DNA from: Marinilabiliaceae bacterium UBA5488
GTDB taxonomy: Bacteria > Bacteroidota > Bacteroidia > Bacteroidales > Marinilabiliaceae
Assembly (NCBI GenBank): GCA_002427105.1
Contig: DIPM01000025.1
Coordinates: 1 to 64,000 of the forward strand
Reading direction: 5' to 3'
DNA: 64,000 nucleotides
Both the position numbers and the translations under genes were made by a program. How positions within the stretch are numbered: position 1 is the stretch's first letter; the number at the start of each line of letters is the position of its first letter. The notes under the pieces are model-generated. The model had not been told where the DNA came from. It ran no database searches and saw only the letters and a list, made by a program, of their open reading frames with translations. Below, one piece after another: positions 1 to 7,743 of this stretch.

Positions 1-2
1 AT

Positions 3-57
3 GGCAGTTACAAACTGCCGGTTAGGATTCGACGAAGTCAAAGACATTCGCCGAGCC
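3..57 (+). repeat. REP-like unit, class A (copy 1)
   Basis: Starts with a perfect 7-bp stem GGCAGTT/AACTGCC around a 3-base loop (3-19). A shared TAGGATTCGACG block (23-34) follows, then a second imperfect hairpin CGAAGTC/GAC-a-TTCG (33-50) and CGCCGAGC. The same layout recurs at 2228 and 4338 with changed stem bases. It is probably a non-autonomous element linked to the RAYT gene at 3495-4064. Confidence 0.6.
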
Positions 58-121
58 TAAAAGCAAACTTCGGCGAGCTGGGATGCATTCCTGGCTAAAA
101 GCAAATTGCAAAGTATTTTAA

Positions 122-160
122 AATAAAAAATGCCCGGAACTTATCCGGAATTTTTTATTC
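122..160 (-). terminator. Bidirectional terminator-like hairpin
   Basis: A-rich and T-rich flanks (AATAAAAAAT ... ATTTTTTATT) surround a CCGGA/TCCGG stem. The structure would end minus-strand transcription of the small gene at 224-751 and could also stop plus-strand reads. Confidence 0.6.
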
Positions 161-187
161 AATGTAAAAGGTGTTTTTCAAGACGCC

Positions 188-213
188 CCGATTGCAAATC
201 GGCGCGAACGGGG
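188..213 (+). repeat. REP-like unit, class B (copy 1)
   Basis: Stem CCGATT/AATCGG with loop GCA, followed by the conserved tail CGCGAACGGGG. The same element recurs at 2351 (loop ACA), and at 4140 with the stem changed to CGAGTT/AACTCG. Paired changes keep the stem. Confidence 0.6.
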
Positions 214-223
214 CTGGAAACAA

Positions 224-751
224 CTATTTCTCAGAAATAGAAAAATTCTGTGTCACTAAAGTTGTGAAATTAAACTTCATCTGTTCTTTATCCTTCACTC
301 CAATATTGATTATTAAGGAAGCAGACGGAGTTAGGGTTGTCGTATCGCCTCTTTTCTTTAATTCATCTAACTTTCCTCCATGAACCATTTCTAATATCTT
401 ATCAGGAACATTTAACACAATTAAAGAATCAACACATATTCTGTTTTCTTTTATACTTCTTTTTGCTATGTACCTTTCTACTGACTTATCACTAGATTTA
501 TAAATTGTACAATAATAACCTACGCCTACCCCATCAGAAAAATACTCCATAAAAACAATAGTATCATTCTCTAACAAATTAGATGGCAACTTTTCTAACA
601 TTAAACTTCTGGATTTCTCAAATTCTTTTTTATTAAGAAATTTAACAGAAGATGTTCTCTCCAATTCCCTTCTGATTTTTTGCAATTCATCTGCATCACA
701 TTGAAAAGACGAAAAAACCAAAAATAAACACAATATAAATCTTGTTTGCAT
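224..751 (-). CDS. Small secreted protein, candidate immunity partner of the Rhs toxin
   Basis: 175 residues with a cleavable-looking signal peptide (hydrophobic segment at residues 4-16, MQTRFILCLFLVF) and no family I recognise. It begins 12 bases after the stop of the Rhs gene at 764, on the same strand, so the two are probably co-transcribed. This position directly after a toxin tip is typical of immunity genes in polymorphic toxin systems, and an exported protein would suit protection against a toxin acting in the periplasm. No catalytic motif is visible. The gene is AT-rich compared with the PUL genes further right, consistent with transfer. Immunity function is inferred from position only; it could also be an unrelated secreted protein. 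Confidence 0.6.
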   Translation of the reverse strand: MQTRFILCLFLVFSSFQCDADELQKIRRELERTSSVKFLNKKEFEKSRSLMLEKLPSNLLENDTIVFMEYFSDGVGVGYYCTIYKSSDKSVERYIAKRSIKENRICVDSLIVLNVPDKILEMVHGGKLDELKKRGDTTTLTPSASLIINIGVKDKEQMKFNFTTLVTQNFSISEK

Positions 752-763
752 AGCGATTGTAAT

Positions 764-2188
764 CTATCTTAAACTTGGCACTCTTATTATTGGTGTTAAT
801 AATCTCGGTGTAGAATGATATGTTGTCCCATTAAATTTATTAACTCTTGTCCCAGAGATTAGAATCCTTGAGTCTTCCCATCCTCCTGCACCCTGCCTAA
901 CATAGTGTGAACGAAGCGGTAAGCTTTCATCGGCTCGCATAAGATTTTCCATATGAGTTGCATATATTTCAGACCGTGGAATAGGCTTTCCGGTGTCAGG
1001 ATTTGTTAACCACAATGCACCAGCTTGCGATGCCCCATTTGCTATAACATCCTTCCTGTGAGACAATTCATGCCCAATATCTAACCAGAATGGACTTGGT
1101 TGAATTCCATTCTCTGTTGGTATTGCACTTCCTTCAAATGTTGAACTTAAATAAATACTTCCTGTTGCAGAGCCACTAATATCAGCAGAATTTTCCACTC
1201 CTGAAAAAATGGTGGCACTATTGTCATCATTGGCAAAAAAGCTTAGAAGTTCATTTCCGGTAACATTCTTATTTAATCGATTCAAGCCATCAAGCACTCC
1301 TTCTAAGAAGCTTCCGCTCTCTGGAGTGTATGCTGTATATTGTCCTGCATGCTCCCCTTGTGTTTGGTATTGTTCCCATTGCCCATCATTATACCTATAA
1401 CTACCTGTACTGTCACTATATTGTATCCACATTCCAGTCGGATCAATATACTTCAATGGATTATTCGCACAGTAGGCAAACGGGCTTATCGAATAATACA
1501 TTTCTGCCATCGGATCCGGCTGCCATGTACGGCCAAGCACCTGGTCATATCCGCGCCAATGAAAGTCGTAAATATTTAGTGAAGTGCCGCCTAACGCGTC
1601 GTCTTGGAGTTCTTTTCCTTGGAACAAATACTTGTTATCTGAACTACCCCCTTTATTAAACGTCATCCCAAAAGGGTAATAGTCCGTTTGCTGTACTTCC
1701 GTTCCACTTTGGTTCACTACCATACGGTTATTGCCCAGATGGTCTTTCAGGTAGTAATGATAGGTCGCCGTGCCACTCATATCAATGTAACCTTCGCCAT
1801 GCAATACCTGTTTCAGGCTTGTGCCTTCATAGATGAAATTACCGCTGTAACACGTAATCTCATTATTGGGTGCTTTCTTTTGAAGCTTCTGCCCGTTGGC
1901 ACTGTAAATATACTCAATTGTCTGGCTTGTGCCTACTATTTTTTGAGGTAAATTTAAATGATTGTATGTTACCTGGGTTATGCCTTTGTTCTTGTCCTGC
2001 GTCATATTGCCGTTAAGGTCATAGCTGTAGTCTGGGCCTGTGGTGTTACCGTCAAGAAAACCCTGGCTGTGGGAGGCCGTGGGAGCACTGTCAGTAACAC
2101 GGGTCAGCCGGTTAACGCCGGTGTCGTAGGAATAAACCAGACGGTCAATACCCAGCTTATTGTATTCATGTTCGACCAGGATGACCAT
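764..2188 (-). pseudogene. Truncated Rhs-repeat protein with M91/NleD-like metallopeptidase toxin tip
   Basis: 474 residues. Residues 1-250 are the C-terminal end of an Rhs/YD-repeat shell: YSYDLNGNMT, YYLKDHLGNNR, YYPFGM and the closing DPTGMW (249-254) that normally precedes a variable toxin. The tip (about 255-474) carries the zinc-protease motif HELSH (373-377), followed by SEIYATHMENLMRAD and PLRSHY. That pattern matches the M91/NleD-type peptidase domains found at Rhs toxin ends. Complete Rhs proteins exceed 1000 residues. Here the frame upstream of the ATG is closed by a stop within 12 bases, there is no signal peptide, and a REP-like repeat lies just beyond. The 5' part is therefore lost, and the fragment may be silent or serve as a recombination cassette. 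The next gene (224-751) is the likely immunity partner. Confidence 0.8.
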
Positions 2189-2227
2189 GACCTTACTCTA
2201 TAACCTCATAGCTTACCTTGCGGCAAA

Positions 2228-2303
2228 GGCAGTTACAAACTGCCGATTAGGATTCGACGTAGTCACCCAACGCATGTTCTAACACACAAGACTACGCCGA
2301 GCG
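2228..2303 (+). repeat. REP-like unit, class A (copy 2)
   Basis: Stem GGCAGTT/AACTGCC (2228-2244), the shared TAGGATTCGACG (2248-2259), and a second hairpin CGTAGT (2258-2263) / ACTACG (2291-2296) followed by CGCCGAGCGCGGG-like sequence. The second stem differs from copy 3 (CGAAGTT/AACTTCG) at both paired positions. It lies at the broken 5' end of the Rhs fragment. Confidence 0.6.
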
Positions 2304-2350
2304 CGGGTTATTCAAATTCGACAAACTAAACCTTCTGGCTCATCTTTGCC

Positions 2351-2376
2351 CCGATTACAAATCGGCGCGAACGGGG
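2351..2376 (+). repeat. REP-like unit, class B (copy 2)
   Basis: Stem CCGATT/AATCGG with loop ACA and tail CGCGAACGGGG, near-identical to 188-213. It lies between the 3' end of the gene at 2422 and the Rhs fragment. Confidence 0.6.
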
Positions 2377-2421
2377 AAATACCTTCTGATATTTCTCACA
2401 GCACACTCCTCGATAACAAGT

Positions 2422-3111
2422 TTACTTCTGTCTATTAATATTAATCCAATTTGAAACCAAGTGAAATGAATCAAACTTCGTTAAGTCTTGACTTTTAAAA
2501 AGATAATGAATTCTTATCATATCATCATCATCTTTAATCTTTAAATTCTCACGTAAAAAAGGTTCTGTAATAATATCTACAGTGTCATTATCCTCTTTAA
2601 AATAATAATATTCAACATTATCTTCCAACCTATCATCTGGTATAATAAATGAGTGTTCAATTAGAGAATTATACATTGTTCTCTTCTTTCTTTTGCCTAA
2701 ATAAAAAAAACGATAATCGCCCTTTTGATTTTCAATTACCACTTGACTATAAAATAAAGTTATCAAAAGGGAATCAAAATTCAATTTGCAAACATTTTGT
2801 AAATCTATTTCTTCTGAAAAAAGTCGAGAAACAATAAATGAATTCTTATTATACGGAAAAAAGCTGTGAGAATCAGAAACTACAGTTAATTTTAAACGTA
2901 TAAAATCTGTATCCTGAGTAAAATAATAGACCATTATACCATCATAATTAATTGAATCAGGGTATTTAGTAAAACCATCATTTAGTGCCAACTCTTCCTC
3001 TAAAATAGATATTTCCATTTCATATCGTTCTCTATCCTGCGAATAGCAATTGTAATTGCTAAAAACTATCATAACACTAACGAGGCAACCTAGGCAAATA
3101 AGTGTCTTCAT
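2422..3111 (-). CDS. Small secreted protein, candidate immunity partner of the orphan toxin tip
   Basis: 229 residues counted from MKTLICLGCL at 3111. The reading frame extends further up, but this ATG gives a normal signal peptide (hydrophobic stretch ICLGCLVSVMIVF). The mature part is rich in acidic and aromatic residues with no family I recognise. It overlaps the end of the toxin-tip gene 3077-3364 by 35 bases, so translation is probably coupled. The DNA is strikingly AT-rich. Toxin tip followed by an overlapping small gene is the usual order in displaced Rhs cassettes, so an immunity role is likely but inferred from position. The alternative is a host-unrelated hypothetical exported protein. 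Confidence 0.6.
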   Translation of the reverse strand: MKTLICLGCLVSVMIVFSNYNCYSQDRERYEMEISILEEELALNDGFTKYPDSINYDGIMVYYFTQDTDFIRLKLTVVSDSHSFFPYNKNSFIVSRLFSEEIDLQNVCKLNFDSLLITLFYSQVVIENQKGDYRFFYLGKRKKRTMYNSLIEHSFIIPDDRLEDNVEYYYFKEDNDTVDIITEPFLRENLKIKDDDDMIRIHYLFKSQDLTKFDSFHLVSNWININRQK

Positions 3112-3364
3112 AATTCTGTATTCCTTGTTTATAACTATTTGGAGTTCGATTAAACCATGGGTCTTTGTCATTTCGAAAATTAAAGTTTCTGATAGCATCA
3201 AATTCAATAGATCTTATAAAATCAGCTTCAGTTGTAAATGTTCTTGGTGGTTCTGGATAAACTGGAAATGTTTTTGCTTGCGAAGTGTGGTAATGCTCAT
3301 GCCCTAAACTAGACCTTAAAGAGTAAACATTCCCTAGAATATCATTATAATTCCCACTCTGCAT
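3077..3364 (-). pseudogene. Orphan toxin tip with HExxH metallopeptidase motif
   Basis: 95 residues from the ATG at 3364; a GTG at 3370 is also possible. The motif GHEHYH (residues 21-26, an HExxH) and a downstream acidic SIEFDAIRN segment (53-60) look like a small zinc metallopeptidase domain of the kind found at Rhs C-termini. The open frame continues upstream without an ATG through GDYHNGTYIVYQNTG and runs into a REP-like repeat, with a stop only at about 3485. This is therefore a toxin tip cut away from its Rhs shell, most likely at the repeat. The gene 2422-3111 overlaps its 3' end. Metallopeptidase activity is inferred from the motif alone. Confidence 0.55.
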
Positions 3365-3427
3365 TTTCACATAAAGATTTAGACTACCTGTATTTTGATA
3401 TACGATATACGTACCATTATGATAATC

Positions 3428-3484
3428 CCCGTTGGCGCGAGTTTCTTTGCAAGCAAAGCGGCAGAGCCGAGCGGTAACTCGTGC
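3428..3484 (-). repeat. REP-like hairpin pair left of the RAYT gene
   Basis: Read on the minus strand it has CGAGTT ... AACTCG arms (3476-3481 and 3438-3443) and the class B tail CGCCAACGGGG. A nested CTTTG/CAAAG hairpin with flanking sequence lies between the arms. The nested part (about 3445-3474) is repeated in inverse orientation at 4301-4333, so the transposase gene is bracketed by inverted copies. Confidence 0.6.
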
Positions 3485-3494
3485 CTATTTCACC

Positions 3495-4064
3495 CTAAAT
3501 CCGCTCCAATTTAACCGATTCTTTTACAATCTCCAAATAATTACTCAACCCTGCATAATTCCGTGCCGAACTCCATAAATAATCTTCTGACCTTTCAACA
3601 ATTTGTTCATCTACGGGATTATTATGAATGTAGTTTAGCTTTTGGTCAAAAAACTTATTGGATTCTATTATTTCGGCATGGTTACCATCTTGCCAGAATT
3701 TATAATCTTTTACGTTTTTAAGGTTCCCGGCGGCTTTTTTAAAGTAAGAGAGCATCCATTCACGGCGACTTTCCGGTTCATTAATTATTGCATGAACAAT
3801 AGCTTTAGACGTAAACTTTTTAAAATCACGCAAAATATCTGATAATGAATGCTGCTTTGATGCCGCTTTGGCTATTATATGTAGATGACTTGGCATTAAA
3901 CAGTAAGCAAATGTCTCTAGGCCTTTTTCTTTCTGGCAGTATCGCAGCGAATTAAAAAGTGTTTGCTTGTGATTGTTACGAGTAAAAACATCAATCCAGC
4001 CAACCACTGTTAACGTTAAAAAATAGGCTTTACTGTTGTCGTAAATCTTGTATTTGTCAGACAT
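3495..4064 (-). CDS. REP-associated tyrosine transposase (RAYT, Y1/HUH family)
   Basis: 189 residues from MSDKYKIYDN (ATG at 4064); a longer upstream start exists but has no family similarity. The HUH-type motif appears as MPSHLHIIA (HLH at 60-62). The C-terminal block NYIHNNP (144-150) carries the probable catalytic Tyr145 and is followed by the family hallmark YLWSSARNY (162-170). Such single-domain Y1 transposases cut and join single-stranded REP hairpins and are usually single-copy genes flanked by their own REP sequences. Here inverted REP-like copies lie on both sides (3428-3484 and 4140-4333), and related hairpins are scattered through 1-4.4 kb. The catalytic motifs are intact. Confidence 0.88.
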   Translation of the reverse strand: MSDKYKIYDNSKAYFLTLTVVGWIDVFTRNNHKQTLFNSLRYCQKEKGLETFAYCLMPSHLHIIAKAASKQHSLSDILRDFKKFTSKAIVHAIINEPESRREWMLSYFKKAAGNLKNVKDYKFWQDGNHAEIIESNKFFDQKLNYIHNNPVDEQIVERSEDYLWSSARNYAGLSNYLEIVKESVKLERI

Positions 4065-4139
4065 TGAATTAAGGTTTTGATTATACAAGATAAGAACTTG
4101 TGTGAAATTATTTGTGATTCTAAGATTGAAAGTAAAGCA

Positions 4140-4165
4140 CGAGTTGCAAACTCGCGCTAACGGGG
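4140..4165 (+). repeat. REP-like unit, class B (copy 3), upstream of RAYT
   Basis: Stem CGAGTT/AACTCG, loop GCA, tail CGCTAACGGGG. The two stem changes relative to the CCGATT/AATCGG copies are compensated on the other arm. Confidence 0.6.
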
Positions 4166-4300
4166 TTGAAAACATTAGCCGAGCGAAAAAAGGATACTAC
4201 GCTTAGCAGAGGACTACGCTGAGCGCGGGCATACTACGGCAGGCCGGGTGTTTTTATTTGGTGTAATTACTACCATTTTTCAGATTGCGATTGTCTATCA

Positions 4301-4333
4301 GCCGCTCGGCACTCTGCCGCTTTGCTTGCAAAG
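4301..4333 (+). repeat. Inverted copy of the RAYT-flanking hairpin
   Basis: GCCGCTCGGC, then CTCTGCCGC, then TTTGCTTGCAAAG matches the reverse complement of about 3445-3474 with a 1-2 base difference. With that copy it forms an inverted pair around the transposase gene. The 4176-4300 stretch also contains ACGCTGAGCGCGGG-like fragments of the same family. Confidence 0.55.
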
Positions 4334-4337
4334 AATA

Positions 4338-4390
4338 GCAGTTAAAAACTGCCGGATAGGATTCGACGAAGTTGAAAACTTCGCCGAGCG
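4338..4390 (+). repeat. REP-like unit, class A (copy 3)
   Basis: Stem GCAGTT/AACTGC (4338-4352), shared TAGGATTCGACG (4357-4368), then a perfect 7-bp stem CGAAGTT/AACTTCG (4367-4383) and CGCCGAGCG. It abuts the broken 3' end of the IS1634-like remnant. Confidence 0.6.
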
Positions 4391-4400
4391 AAGAAGCAAA

Positions 4401-4762
4401 CTACGGCGTACTGGGTTGGCTTAGCCGGGCGATTACCAAATCGTCGTTCAATTCATTAAAACCTATGGATTTGAACACCTTGTCCAATATCAGCTGCGTA
4501 CCATTTATTAGAATGTTTTCAACCTTGGAAAACAAGAAATCAACAACCTGTTTCTCGTCGGCTTCCTTGGCTGCTTGTTCAAAAAGATCCTGTTCGCCCA
4601 AATGATTGGAAATCCATTTTTCCCTAGCAAGAAAAGTTCGTCAATAATCTTTGTATCCGAACTGCTACCAATGGTTTTTACAACACGGTATCTGCCATTG
4701 CTCTTGTCAATAATCTGGACACTGATGATTCCGCTCGGATTTTTCTTTTTACGTACGAACAT
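4401..4762 (-). pseudogene. IS1634-like transposase N-terminal remnant, frameshifted
   Basis: The first frame starts at 4762 with MFVRKKKNPSGIISVQIIDK, a beginning typical of IS1634-type (IS4 superfamily) transposases in Bacteroidota, and the similarity continues to LFLLGK. From about 4620 the similarity passes to another frame (GEQDLFEQAAKEADEK ... IGFNELNDDL). A run of five A where six would keep the frame explains the shift. The fragment covers only about 120 of more than 500 residues and stops at the REP-like unit 4338-4390. It is inactive. Confidence 0.65.
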
Positions 4763-4789
4763 GCCATAAAAATACTTCTTTTTTGGGCT

Positions 4790-4812
4790 GGGACACCCTG
4801 AATGGGTGTCCC
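4790..4812. repeat. Perfect 9-bp hairpin upstream of the IS remnant
   Basis: GGGACACCC - TGAAT - GGGTGTCCC, in the non-coding stretch upstream of the transposase remnant. It may be part of the IS left end or a fortuitous stem. A second stem AAGTGTC/GACACTT lies at 4864-4884. Otherwise 4813-5008 shows nothing I can name. Confidence 0.35.
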
Positions 4813-5008
4813 GAAAATCATATAATACTGTATTTGAGGAGCTTAACCCAATAATAAAAAATCAAGTGTCGAAGTCAGGACACTTTATCTGTATCATATA
4901 ATAGTTGATGTGATATTTGAATGCCAAGTAAGCGGAAGCAGGCTCTGCTGGGAGCATCCTGTCGAGAATAACTTGATCGACTGGAATGGTCAAAAGGGCT
5001 GGCAATTG

Positions 5009-5199
5009 TCAGCTCTTTTTATTGATTATTCCATGAGTAGATGCACTTAAAAACCCATCAATAAACTTCTCTCTTCGCATACCATATAGCCCGTTATGAT
5101 TTCGCAATTTGTTCTTTAAATCAGTGAATAATCCTTCAAGTTTGGTGTTGGGCATTCCTAAATTTGCGTTATCATACCAAGTGTATAGCCGATTGTCAA
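5009..5199 (-). pseudogene. C-terminal remnant of a second transposase
   Basis: The minus strand reads DNRLYTWYDNAN, LGMPNTKLEGLFTDLKNKLR, NHNGL and REKFIDGFL to a stop at 5009. The pattern of a small polar residue with EGLF.DLK.KLRNHNGL and a closing FID-FL is the C-terminus of DDE transposases common in Bacteroidota; I cannot assign the IS family. A stop codon closes the frame just upstream (about 5200), so only about 64 residues remain. The fragment lies directly downstream of the sigma/anti-sigma operon and is a decayed insertion. Confidence 0.55.
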
Positions 5200-5222
5200 T
5201 TTAAAAAGTTATATTTCCCTTG

Positions 5223-6719
5223 CTATTCTTTCTTGTTAAAAACCGTCTCCAAAGCCTCATCGGCCTTTATTACATTGTAGTATTTCCAGAAATCGGGGTC
5301 GAAGTCGCCAACATGCTCCGAAAGGATATAGTCTGCCCTGAAGCTCTCGGTAGCCGGAATGCGGATACGATGGTCGGCTATACTGAAATCGCTTATTATC
5401 AATTCCGAAACAGTTTCAAAAACAGATCGCTCACGCTCCGAGCGGTCGTATATGCGTACGCTCACTTCCCCGCGCACTTTGGATATAACCCAGATATCAT
5501 TCCAGGGACGATATTGCACATAGTAGCGTGCATAGAATGGGCGTGTCTTAAAGCGACGGGCATCGCGTTTAATCAGGTGACTGCGGCTACGCTTAACGGA
5601 TTGGCCGGTCATTTTAAAATCGATGCTCACCAAGGCCATGCTTTCCGAATCGATACGCATTTCGCCTACATAGTTTATGCCTTCAATATCACTGTAGGGC
5701 TTAAATCCAATGCAATATACAAGTTGCCCGAACTCAATATCCATACCATTAAAACTATAACGAAAATCGGAAAGGCCATTCTCGTCAGGCATAAAATCGC
5801 CATGGCGAACAACGTCCAATTGAGAAAAATGATAGGGGCCTCCAACCAGTTTAAACTGAACCATGTCCATCTCAGAAAGCTCGCGTCCTTTGCGTCCTTT
5901 TACAAACCTGACCCGCTCTGCGTCAAGGGCATTATTATAAGGAGGCTTGACGATTTCAACAACAGCCTCAGACACATCAACATATTTGCCATTCTGGCGA
6001 ATAGTTTCTCTGAAAAAACCTGTTAAAAGGAATCGCTCTAAGGAGTAATTGCCATGTATCTTCTGCCTTACTTCCATCATAATTTTCATCGGGTCGCGAT
6101 ACATAACCTGCACCTCGGGCAGAGGAATAGACAAGCTTTTCATGCCAATATCTACAAGCGTGTCATTGGCAGGAACCTCCATGTAAATATTGGCAAATCC
6201 CAAACTGGAAAAAACGATACGCCTACCTTGAAAGCTGCGGGGCAGTTTAAACTCAAATGCCCCTGCATCATTAGTGCTTGTCCCCAGCGGCTCCCCTTCA
6301 ACTGAAATATTGACCATTGCCAGAGCTTCGTTGATTGCCGCATCCTTTACAAGTCCGTAGATTTTAATCACTTCAGGCAGCGAGGGTGCTCCTTGCAAGC
6401 GTCCGATGATTACCTGACTTCCTATAAAGCTCACTTCCACAGAGTCGTTTTCGAAAAGAGAAGCAATCCAGCGTTTATCGGGAGCCCGGGAAAAATCAAC
6501 ACAAAACAGCGAATCATCGCTTATAGCAAGGGCATCGTAGGCAAAACTTAAGTTATAACGCCGGCTTAAAGAGTCGATAAGAGCCTTGAAGCTGAGAGTA
6601 TCCTTAGATGCAGAAGGAGTATGGGATTGAGCCGGGGCGGCCTGAGCCACAAAAATAAATATCCACAAGAGCAGTTGTAAGAGCAACTGATTGTGTCTAA
6701 TATTTTTGTTGCTTTGCAT
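5223..6719 (-). CDS. STN-domain / carboxypeptidase-regulatory-like protein, third gene of an ECF sigma operon
   Basis: 498 residues. Signal peptide (about 1-30), then an STN (secretin/TonB short N-terminal) domain at about 38-108, a CarboxypepD_reg-like beta-sandwich at about 117-195, and a C-terminal region without TonB plug or barrel (PLPEVQVMYRDP onward). Proteins of this layout resemble the N-terminal signalling part of SusC-type transducers, but the protein is far too short to be an outer-membrane receptor. It follows the FecR anti-sigma gene with only 10 bases between, so the three genes form one operon. I infer a periplasmic or outer-membrane-associated role, perhaps presenting the STN domain to FecR. 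The substrate or signal is unknown. Confidence 0.75.
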   Translation of the reverse strand: MQSNKNIRHNQLLLQLLLWIFIFVAQAAPAQSHTPSASKDTLSFKALIDSLSRRYNLSFAYDALAISDDSLFCVDFSRAPDKRWIASLFENDSVEVSFIGSQVIIGRLQGAPSLPEVIKIYGLVKDAAINEALAMVNISVEGEPLGTSTNDAGAFEFKLPRSFQGRRIVFSSLGFANIYMEVPANDTLVDIGMKSLSIPLPEVQVMYRDPMKIMMEVRQKIHGNYSLERFLLTGFFRETIRQNGKYVDVSEAVVEIVKPPYNNALDAERVRFVKGRKGRELSEMDMVQFKLVGGPYHFSQLDVVRHGDFMPDENGLSDFRYSFNGMDIEFGQLVYCIGFKPYSDIEGINYVGEMRIDSESMALVSIDFKMTGQSVKRSRSHLIKRDARRFKTRPFYARYYVQYRPWNDIWVISKVRGEVSVRIYDRSERERSVFETVSELIISDFSIADHRIRIPATESFRADYILSEHVGDFDPDFWKYYNVIKADEALETVFNKKE

Positions 6720-6729
6720 AATCCGGTAT

Positions 6730-7743
6730 TTAGTTGCGATACAAATTTACTATTCCCTTATCATTTTCATAATTAAGATTAAAGGTCCTGCAAACAACGC
6801 TGAGGATGTGTTCAAAGGAATTATCTGTGAAGGTGCCGCCCATTCTTTCGTCTAAAATCGATGAGTCATTAACAACAATTTCACGGTTATAAACCCTGTT
6901 GAGCGTTTCAACAATCTCGGAAAGGGGCGTGTCAGAGAACTCCATCCGACCGGTTTTCCATGCCATAAAGTTTGGGTTGGCCTTAACCTTGTCTAATACT
7001 TTGCTGTCGCGATAATAAACCGCTCCATCTCCGGCAACAAGCCGAAGTCTTTCATTTAGGCCTCCCAGTGAAACAACATCCACAACACCGCTTTCCACTT
7101 CTACATTAAAAGTCTTTGAATTGCTAAAGTCTCTGACATTAAAACTTGTACCTACCACCTGCACTTCAAACCCATCAGTCTCCACAATAAAAGGCATATC
7201 ACTGTTGGGCTTAACATCGAACCAGGCCTCTCCGCTAAGTCTGACCCTTCGCTCACTTCCGGTAAAGGGCTGACTGCATACCAGTTTGCTGCCTTTGTTT
7301 AAAGTAAGCTTAGTCCCGTCAGTCAAAACAAATTCTTTTAGCTGAAGCATATCAGCCTCGTAAGTAGCAGTGATTATCTTTTCTGAATTACTTCTAAACA
7401 ACCAAACTGCGGCGAAAAGCGCCACGCCCGCGAAAATAGCGGCATACTGCATAAACGAGAGAGAAATCCTTTTGGGTGTTTTAGCCTTTGTGATTTTTTT
7501 CATCATGCTTGTATATGCTGCTTCTGCATCAATGCTCTGATACAAAAAAGCATCATCAGCCTGTTTCCAGGCCGACTCCCACTCCTTCCACTCATGGCGG
7601 TATTGCACATCAGCTATTAGCTTATTCTGATGCAGCATCTGCTCCTCACCGGAGGCTTCACCGGCAAGTATTTTGGCAGCCATCACCTCATCTATCATAT
7701 CCTTAGTCTTCATTTCCAAATCATTAGTTTCAATTAGAAGCAT
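6730..7743 (-). CDS. FecR-family anti-sigma factor
   Basis: 337 residues (327 if MKTKDMIDEV at 7713 is the real start). A cytoplasmic N-terminal part (1-105) with an EWESAWKQADDAF helix region should bind the sigma factor. One membrane span follows at about 105-125 (FMQYAAIFAGVALFAAVWLF). The FecR periplasmic domain is at 140-240 (GTKLTLNKGSKL, RRVRLSGEAWFDV, FEVQVVGTSFNV), and a C-terminal DUF4974/STN-like part at 265-337 carries the signal-receiving region. The longer start overlaps the sigma-factor stop by 14 bases, so the genes are coupled. It is known as the inner-membrane relay of SusC-type trans-envelope signalling in Bacteroidota. Confidence 0.9.
   Translation of the reverse strand: MLLIETNDLEMKTKDMIDEVMAAKILAGEASGEEQMLHQNKLIADVQYRHEWKEWESAWKQADDAFLYQSIDAEAAYTSMMKKITKAKTPKRISLSFMQYAAIFAGVALFAAVWLFRSNSEKIITATYEADMLQLKEFVLTDGTKLTLNKGSKLVCSQPFTGSERRVRLSGEAWFDVKPNSDMPFIVETDGFEVQVVGTSFNVRDFSNSKTFNVEVESGVVDVVSLGGLNERLRLVAGDGAVYYRDSKVLDKVKANPNFMAWKTGRMEFSDTPLSEIVETLNRVYNREIVVNDSSILDERMGGTFTDNSFEHILSVVCRTFNLNYENDKGIVNLYRN

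Noticed and set aside
1209..2203. Several plus-strand frames of 63-109 residues
   Set aside because: All opposite the Rhs fragment, whose YD repeats explain the open frames.
5220..6026. 268-residue open frame on the plus strand
   Set aside because: It is antisense to the STN-domain gene, which has clear domains; the translation shows no family pattern.
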